From Selaginella moellendorffii (lineage: Eukaryota > Streptophyta > Lycopodiopsida > Selaginellales > Selaginellaceae): a stretch of DNA of 49,015 nucleotides. Shown here piece by piece: positions 42,721 through 49,015 of this stretch; position 1 is the stretch's first letter; every line of letters begins with the position of its first letter. The position numbers were made by a program, and so were the translations under genes. The stretch is from NCBI RefSeq assembly GCF_000143415.4, contig NW_003314292.1:677277-726291 (forward strand), written 5' to 3'. Under the pieces are notes generated by a model. It was not told where the DNA came from. It saw nothing but the letters and a program-made list of their open reading frames with translations, and searched no databases.

Positions 42721-44200
42721 TGACACGACGTCGACTGATCTTTGATTGTACCTGCTTTCGATATATGTTGACGGGTGAAGTATTAAGCCACAAAATATTT
42801 TCAGCTTTGTTTCTTTCATTGATTCATCTGTGCTTAAAGTTCTGAGAACTTGATCATGGTCGATTTTAGAGATAGCCTTGCAATGCTCATCAAGAAGATA
42901 AGTTTTTGAGAAGATGTTTCTTTTGCTGGTTCATCATGACTGGCTACCCATCTTAGGCATGGCTCATGAATCCATAGCCTGGAAATTCTTCTTCCACTTC
43001 AGCTGATGTTGGGTGTGGCTCATCAATCCATAGTCTGGGAATTCGAAGGATCAGGAAAAACCATGAAATGGAGCTACCAAGATTTCTCTTGCTTAGTTCA
43101 TCATGCACACACCTCCGTGGTTTTGTCAAAATTCTTGCACTGGCATCCGAATGAAGCTTTGGCTTCATGCAGTGCCACTCAACATTGCAGCACTGCGGGG
43201 CCAAGTGTAGGGGATGATGCACCTTGACACCCATTTCCATGATCTCGAGAGGCACTTGGGGCTGAAAATTCGGCAGCTGGCTGTGCATGACGATTTGAGC
43301 CATGTCACGGAGTTGTTGCTTATCACAAGCTCCTGCACAAAGTCAATCTTGGTCTCAGAGTTAGTCTTGGACTTGATCTCAGACTCAGTCCTATCTAATG
43401 AACTCTTTATTATTTCAATAGTGCCTTCAGGGATCCTTTAGCCTACAACACCTCGGGGAGTTAATTCCTTACAACTCCACCACCTATAAAGAAGTTCAAT
43501 GCCCACATTAAACATCTTTTTTTAATCTTACGACTTGTTGACCATGTCTTTGGGGGCATCCCCCCACTTAGTAGTGTGCCTAAGTTAACCTCCTTAGTCA
43601 AGAGCCCATAACAATAGAATATAGGTGTCCCTATACCTCACCTCATTACGCTAGTATGGGGTTGGGACTTGAATCCAGCCTTGCTTTACTAGAGGGTTGG
43701 GATTCAAACCTAACCTCCATAGAATATGTTTATAGATTCGACATCCCTGCAGGGAGTCGGGTGTAATTCCTTACACCTAGTCAATTTAGCTAACATGTTA
43801 ATTATCTTACATTCAACGGGCCTTCAGGTCCTAACATATGCTATTACTCAATTTCACAAATTGATATTTTAATTGAATTTTGCATAAGTACATAGAGTTC
43901 TACCTTGCAAAAATTTCTTCACTAGGTGTCGCACGTTCGCTAGGTTCTCCTTCGGTTCTCATGTTGCTTTGCAGTGTTAAAATCCTTTCTACTTCACATG
44001 GAACTCCCTCACTTCACGCCTTTGTCACTTGCTCTTGCACGCATTGAGGATGGCCTCAACTTCGTATTCCTCTTCCCCTTGAATAACCTCAGGTAAAGGT
44101 CTTACTTAGTCCTTGCAAAGCAGATCCTCAACACATGGTGCATCTTTCCCATCTCTCGAGGAAGTTGAAAGTGGTAAACCACTTTACTAATTCATGCCTC
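42721..44200. other. Non-coding stretch with low-copy short repeats
   Basis: No supported gene. GGCTCAT.AATCCATAG.CTGG occurs twice (about 42,960-42,984 and 43,016-43,040), a small local duplication. Frames of 70-116 codons around 42,953-43,441 have no recognisable domain. The part after 43.4 kb is AT-rich and probably belongs to the 3' side of the neighbouring gypsy relic. Confidence 0.5.
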
Positions 44201-45014
44201 AATCTCATAAGGCCTCACAAACTTGCTTAAGGAACTCAAGATCAGTTCATTTCCAGGAATACATGCATTTTTACCTTTGGGTCAATTTTTTACTGATCCC
44301 ACTTGGTAGCCTTAGGTTCTTGGTGTTTAGCCATACCTTCTTCTCAGGTTAGAACTTTACATCCCAGTGCTTCTGGTTTGCATACTTGGTTTGTTCCAAA
44401 GAATCCCTTATTAGATTCCAAATGTTGAGTTTTTCCACCATGAATGCCTCCATTGTGGGTAGCCTGCGATGATACTCAGCCACACCGAGTTCCACAAAAC
44501 CTTCAATAGCTTGCCCATTGATGACTTCCCATGAACTCACCCTGATACTCGAATGTGGTGAGTTGTTATAGCATATTTTCACAAATCCTAAATGACTTAC
44601 CTAATCAGTTTGATCTCCAGAGACATAATTGTAAGCTCATGAGTTTGGACTTCCCGGGAGGTCACCCAGCCCAGTACTATTCAAACCCAAGGATGCTTAA
44701 ATCTAACTATCCCAAGACACTTAACCAATTGGAAAAGGGGGTGCACTCTTATTCATTGGCCCTTTCCCTCTATATTTAAACCCCATGGATCGTCTCTCAA
44801 GTCGTTCTCTTTGGTTGCTTACAATTCACTATACTTCCCTGCAAGTTCACGCCCTCGTGAACAGAAGCTGAGAGCCATAGCTCTCCCAAGAGCCCCGCTC
44901 TCTTGACACCCTACCCCTTGGGTCGAGCCCAGTGGGAGCAAACTGGACCAGCTAGATGTCAATCAACATATGGTGTGATTCCCCTAGCCAACCAACAGAG
45001 TCGGACCCGAGACC

Positions 45015-45026
45015 GCTCTGATACCA
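45015..45026 (-). promoter_or_regulatory. Primer binding site (initiator tRNA-Met) of the TRIM
   Basis: TGGTATCAGAGC on the minus strand, two bases inside the 5' LTR. It is complementary to the 3' end of initiator tRNA-Met and fixes element orientation. Confidence 0.93.
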
Positions 45027-45045
45027 AATGTAAGCTCATGAATTT

Positions 45046-45102
45046 GGACTTCCCGAGAGGTCACCCAACCCAGTACTATTCAAACCCAAGGACGCTTAAC
45101 TC
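45046..45102 (-). ncRNA. 5S rRNA-like Pol III internal control region in TRIM 5' LTR
   Basis: The block corresponds to the 3' half of plant 5S rRNA (boxes A, IE and C). Box C (GGGTGACCTC..GGGAAGTCC) is almost unchanged, with a CT/TC difference. The 5' half of 5S rRNA is not clearly recognisable, so any transcript would be a partial or chimeric 5S-like RNA. A second copy is in the other LTR (44,647-44,703), with a box C even closer to 5S. Activity is inferred only from motif conservation. Confidence 0.75.
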
Positions 45103-47699
45103 TAACTATCCCAAGACCCTTAACCAATTGGAAAAAGAGGTGCACTTTTGTTCATGGGCCCTTTCCCTTTATATTTGAACCCCATGGATCGTCTTTTAAG
45201 TCGTTCCCTTTGGTTGCTTACAATAATATTGCAGATAATCCTTCAGCTGCCTATTCACCTTTTTTGTTTATCCATCTGTCAAGAAGTGTTATTGCCATCA
45301 AACTTGACTTAATACCCAATACATGTTTATGGGTGATAGGTTGTGTTGAATTTTGACTTGGTGCGATACTGTTTCAGGAGAGTTCTCCAGAACCTACTGG
45401 TGAAGATTCTATCTTGATCTGAGATAATCTTTTTTGGCCTTCTGCATCCACTTTTGTTATGGTGGCTATGAAATATGCCATTTTCAAAAACTAGTCTACC
45501 ACCATGAATATCTCATCAAACCCCTTGCTATGGGGGAGTCTTGTGATGTGAAGTCCATTGTAAAACATTTTTACGGTCGATCTGGAATTGGAATGTTTTG
45601 TAACAAACCCCCACTAGTCTTAGTCATGGCTTTAATTTGCTAACATATTGGATATGTCTTTATATAATCTTGGACGTCCTTAGCCATGTTTGGCCAATGA
45701 TACTTCCTCTTAAGTAAACCCATTGTCTTGAGCACTTCTCCGTGTCCCGCAAGAGGTCTATCATGACACTCTTCTAACGCTACCTTCTTTAGTTCCCCTT
45801 TTAGAACATATACCTTCGTTTGTTTATAATAAATAAGTCTATTGCGTTTTGCATAACCTGTTTTCTCTTTTGTTGGTAGCTCACCTCCCTAGTGAGCATC
45901 CCACACCTCTTGGTTCCTTAGCAACACTTCTTGTGCTAAACCATCATTCTCATATGTTGTCTGCATATCATCTTTAAAGGTTGTTATCGTACTATATATT
46001 GCCAACTTCAAGCTTGCCTTTCGACTTAAAGCATCCACCACAATGTTGCTCTTCCTAGTTTATATAGGATCTCGCAATCGAACTTGGCCAAAGCATTGGT
46101 CCACTGACTTTGTTTTCCTCTTAGATCGGGCTGCGACAATAAGTGTTTTGTTACCACATTATCTATGTAAACTTTGAAGTGCCTCCCAAGGTAGTGTCAC
46201 CACTCTTTAAACGCCTTGACCACCGCAAATAATTCCTTCTTGTGGGCAAGCCACTTTCACTGAGCCTTGTCCAACTTCTTCGAGAAGAATGCCACTAGAT
46301 GGTTGTCTTTCTTCAAAACTGTTCCTAATGCAAAGTTTGAAGTGTTTGTTTATACCTTGAAGTCTTTACCAAAGTCTGGTAATGCCAACACAGTAGTCTT
46401 CCTCAACTCCCCTTTAAGGTGGATAAATGCCACCTCACATTCTGCTGTCCATACCATTTTCCCTTTTTCCGTTTGGTTCGTTAAAGGCAAAGCTACTCTC
46501 GAATAGTGTTTGATAAACTTTTAATAATAATTTTATAGCCCCAAAAACACCCTTAACTCATGTACATTTGATGGTCACTCCCATTCTTGAATCGCTTGGA
46601 CCTTTTTAGGGTCCACCATGAGCCCATCCTTGCCAACCATATGCTTGAGAAACTTTACCTTTTGTTGAGCAAAGTCACATTTGCTCTCTTTAAAATACAA
46701 CTTGTGTTCCCTTAGTTTCTTAAACACCTTCGTCAAGTGTTCAGCATGCTCCTCTAGTGTCTCGCTATAGATCAGAATGTCGTCAATATAGATGCTCACG
46801 AAATGATCTAAATAGGGTACAAAAATGTGGTTCATCAGCGCCGAAAACATTACCGATGCATTGCACAGCCCAAAAGGCATCACCAGAAACTCAAAGCTCC
46901 CATACCTTGTCTGATAGGTTGTTTTCTCGACATCTTCCTTTGCTAACCTGATCTGGTACTTAGGTCAATCCTCAAGAAGTATTTTGTCTTTCCCAACCTA
47001 TCGAACAAGTCCTCAATTCTTAGTAAATGGTATTTCTTCTTCTTTGTATACTTGTTGAGCAACCAGTAGTCTATATACATGCACATTCTTTTTCACGAAT
47101 AACACTAGTGCACTATATGGTGAACTTAATATATCTTTTATCCACCAACTCTTTTAGTTGGTGCTTGAGCTCCTCAAGTTCCTTTTCATTCAAACGATAG
47201 GGGGGATGAACCATTGTCTTAGCACCTTCAACTAGCTCAATCTTATGTTCTATCAGTCGTGCGGGGGGTAACCCCGCCGGTAGCTCCTCTGGCATTGTAT
47301 TTTGGAATTGGTCCAACACCCGCTAGATCAGTAAATGTACTTCTTCTGCTTCTGTCTTTTGTCACTTCTCACCAAAAGTAAGCACAAAAATGTTGCCTCA
47401 ATTCCTTTAGTGAGTTGTCCTCTTCTAGACATCAGGTTCAAGTAGGAGTCTTTGGCCTTATATTGCCTTACCTTTAGATCTTGGGCCTCCACCCTGGATC
47501 ATTCTCCCCAGGCATTTGCTAGTACCACAAGGTTCCTACCTTATCCATGCAGGGCCACTACAAACTGATTGAACCAATTCATCCCGAAGATTATATCAAA
47601 TCCCATCATGTCCAACACGGTGAAATTCATATCTACTTTCTATGTCCCTAATTCAACTCTTGCTTATCGAAGTACCTCATCAATGCTTTGGCTACCTTG

Positions 47700-47928
47700 A
47701 ACAAATGTGAGACACAAAATCCCTAGGCCCCAAAGTGGAGCCGGAAGGGCACCACATGGTAGTGGCCGAAGCGAGAGCCAAACGAGCGTAACACGTTTGG
47801 ACCAAAAGCTCCGACTTGAAAAGTCAAGAGCGGGAGTGGAACTCCCAACGAAGTGCTCGAGGAACGAGCACGAAACGAGCAAAAGGCGAGGCTCCAAAAA
47901 GGGACCCAAAAGGACCAACACATGACAC
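47700..47928. other. GC-rich spacer next to minisatellite
   Basis: Open in several frames but without any recognisable domain. The gypsy relic ends at about 47.69 kb and sequence composition changes sharply here. Confidence 0.4.
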
Positions 47929-47936
47929 GTGGGAGT

Positions 47937-48475
47937 GTCCGAGATGGACTTGAGTTGGAGTCCGAAGTGGAGTCCGAGATGGACCCGAGTTAGAGTCCGA
48001 AGTGGAGTCCGAGATGGACTCGAGTTGGAGTCCGAAGTGGAGTCCAAGATGGACCCGAGATGGAGTCCGAGATGGAGTCCGAAGTGGAGTCCGAGGTGGA
48101 CCCGAGTTGGAGTCCGAAGTGGAGTCCGAGATGGACCCGAGATGGAGTCCGAGATGGAGTCTGAGATGGAGTCCGAGGTGGACCCGAGATGGACCCGAAA
48201 TGGAGTCCGAGATGGAGTCCGAGATGGACCCGAGATGGAGTCCAAGATGGAGTCCGAGATGGACCCGAGATGGAGTCCAAGATGGAGTCCGAGATGGAGT
48301 CCAAGATGGAGTCCGAAGTCGAGACCGAGACCGAGACCGAGACCGAGATCGGGACCGAGACCGAGACCGAGGCCGAGGCCGAGACCGAGCCCGAGCCCGA
48401 GTCCGAGTCAGAATCCAAGTCCGAGTACGAGTCCGAGTCCGAGTCCGAGTCTGAGTCCGAGTCCAGAGCCTGAGA
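47937..48475. repeat. Minisatellite: 15-bp GAGTCCGAGATGGAC-type units grading into GAGACC hexamers
   Basis: From 47,937 to about 48,314 the DNA is built of 9-15-bp modules (GGAGTCCGAGAT, GGACCCGAGAT, GGAGTCCGAAGT) in higher-order combinations. From 48,315 to 48,475 it becomes a hexamer array GAGACC/GAGGCC/GAGCCC/GAGTCC. All module lengths are multiples of three and the motifs contain no stops, so long frames stay open on both strands (WSPRWSPRWT or SISDSISDS types). These are artefacts of the repeat and not evidence of genes. Confidence 0.92.
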
Positions 48476-49015
48476 GGGTGAAAGCCCAAAGCGTTTGTCT
48501 CCCAGACCCTGGGGGGTTTGGTGAGCTCCAAAAGTATAGTAGGGGGAGGACTGCAGTGGAGCCAGTTTGGCCAAGAAAGGCCAGTTTGGCCCAGGAAGGC
48601 CGGACCCAGTGTTGGGTGATGAGCTGCCCACTGGGAAGTCCAAGACTAGAGTGAACACGGACCGACAAGCGGGGTAACTTGGTGAAGTGTTCAAGAGCCG
48701 GCTCTAGTTCCCCCGGGAAATCGACTGGCCGATGCTCCCAGTCCAAGTGTGGGTGGCACTACCTACTTGGATACCTGGTGTGGCTCAACGGAACCTCGCT
48801 CTAAGCCTATGGCTAGAGCACCTAAAGACGAAAGGCGGGGAGAGTACCCATGAGGCTTGCGTAAGGCTGCGGTGTTCCGAAATGGTGTCCCAAAGTCCCA
48901 GACTGTGGAAAGGAAGAGGGTAGCCCTCCAGTGTGGTGACCAAGGACACCACATTGAACGAAGAGATTCTTACATAAATGACCTGCCGTCTCCACAGCCC
49001 CTTGTAAGCTTTTTT
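48476..49015. other. GC-rich sequence after minisatellite, no gene seen
   Basis: Frames are open but low-complexity. A short direct repeat GCCAGTTTGGCC occurs near 48,559-48,592. It may be LTR or other repeat sequence of the neighbouring element, but I found no terminal repeat partner in the window. Confidence 0.4.

Larger units (their letters stand above)
44630..45222 (-). mobile_element. Cassandra-type TRIM carrying 5S rRNA sequence in its LTRs (complete)
   Basis: Two 194-bp LTRs (44,630-44,823 and 45,029-45,222) flank a 205-bp interior. The ends are TGTAAGC...GCTTACA and the insertion is flanked by the perfect 5-bp duplication ATAAT (44,625-44,629 and 45,223-45,227). On the minus strand the right (5') LTR is followed after two bases by TGGTATCAGAGC (45,026-45,015), the initiator-tRNA-Met primer site. 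Each LTR holds a 56-57-bp block (right copy 45,046-45,102, minus strand) reading GTTAAGCGTCCTTGGG...TAGTACT..G.TGGGTGACCTC..GGGAAGTCC. This matches the A box, intermediate element and C box of plant 5S rRNA at about 47 of 56 positions by eye. The element has no coding capacity. This architecture defines the Cassandra group of TRIMs. Confidence 0.93.
44280..47690 (-). mobile_element. Second Ty3/gypsy pol relic (PR-RT-RH-INT)
   Basis: On the minus strand from about 47,640: protease end VDMNFTVLDMMGFDIIFGMN W; linker to RT PPARLIEHKIELVEGAKTMV HPPYRLNEKELEELK (47,280-47,150); RT core MPFGLCNASVMFSALMNHIF with SIYIDDILIYSETLEEH (46,880-46,740) containing the catalytic IDD; then broken RNase H and integrase pieces; and an integrase C-terminal part FxxCYNNSPHSSIRVSSWEV near 44,560. 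The family order is Ty3/gypsy. Many stops and shifts show it is dead. Its integrase region is interrupted by the TRIM at 44,630-45,222. The sequence is clearly different from the 5-13 kb relic, so it is a separate lineage. No gag or LTR is recognised; the right side runs into minisatellite. Confidence 0.85.

Noticed and set aside
42953-43303. 116-codon minus-strand frame
   Set aside because: It covers a small direct duplication and has no recognisable domain, start context or splice signals.
47664-48694. Several open frames of 150-240 codons on both strands
   Set aside because: They are translations of the minisatellite in every frame and have no domain or start context.
1-49015. CRISPR arrays, bacterial operons, phage or plastid DNA insertions
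   Set aside because: No regularly spaced repeats, Shine-Dalgarno-led gene strings or organellar gene fragments were seen; gene structure is eukaryotic throughout.

Overview
The window looks like nuclear DNA of a lycophyte, most likely Selaginella. Three things point there: plant gene families throughout, introns that are almost all about 50-60 bp, and compact GC-rich genes set between AT-rich, retroelement-packed blocks. Species assignment is an inference.

Layout. 1-305: last exons of a plastid-type ABC ATPase (ABCI-like), entering from outside the window. 310-14,700: AT-rich repeat territory with a LINE remnant (2.48-3.04 kb) and a Ty3/gypsy polyprotein relic on the minus strand (5.3-8.18 and 12.03-13.36 kb), itself broken by a long-TIR MITE (6,334-6,631) and by a 3.8-kb non-coding retroelement-like insertion. 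14.7-22.3 kb: a small secreted PLAT/ATS3-like gene, four decayed copies of a pepsin-like aspartic protease, a PPR pseudogene, and a tail-anchored protein gene. 22.5-41.1 kb: the dense gene island, with VDAC porin, an EF-hand/WD40 (WDR49-like) gene, DMC1 recombinase, an unidentified locus, a CLE peptide-hormone precursor, tRNA-Leu(AAG), LSM2, TAF7, tRNA-His(GTG), a USP-domain receptor-like cytoplasmic kinase, a BSD-domain protein, a GPI-anchored lipid transfer protein and a small unknown gene. 41.5-42.72 kb: an inverted, internally scrambled copy of the VDAC locus. 44.2-47.7 kb: a second minus-strand gypsy relic carrying a complete 593-bp TRIM. 47.7-49.0 kb: a minisatellite.

Main discoveries. 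(1) 44,630-45,222 is a complete Cassandra-type TRIM: two 194-bp LTRs, a 5-bp TSD, an initiator-tRNA-Met PBS, and the 5S rRNA internal promoter region inside each LTR. Two degenerate relatives lie at 13.40-13.96 kb. (2) Two U12-type AT-AC introns, one closing DMC1 and one in TAF7, both supported by donor, branch site, terminal AC and restored protein homology. (3) A CLE precursor whose dodecapeptide has Arg instead of the usual Pro at position 7. (4) A second, unrelated TRIM relic inside one aspartic-protease pseudogene.

The genes are not an operon. They are independent eukaryotic units covering housekeeping RNA and transcription (LSM2, TAF7, tRNAs), mitochondria (VDAC), meiosis (DMC1), probable motile-sperm biology (WDR49-like), and signalling or cell surface functions (CLE, kinase, LTPG, PLAT). 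All splice models were read by eye from consensus sites plus protein homology.
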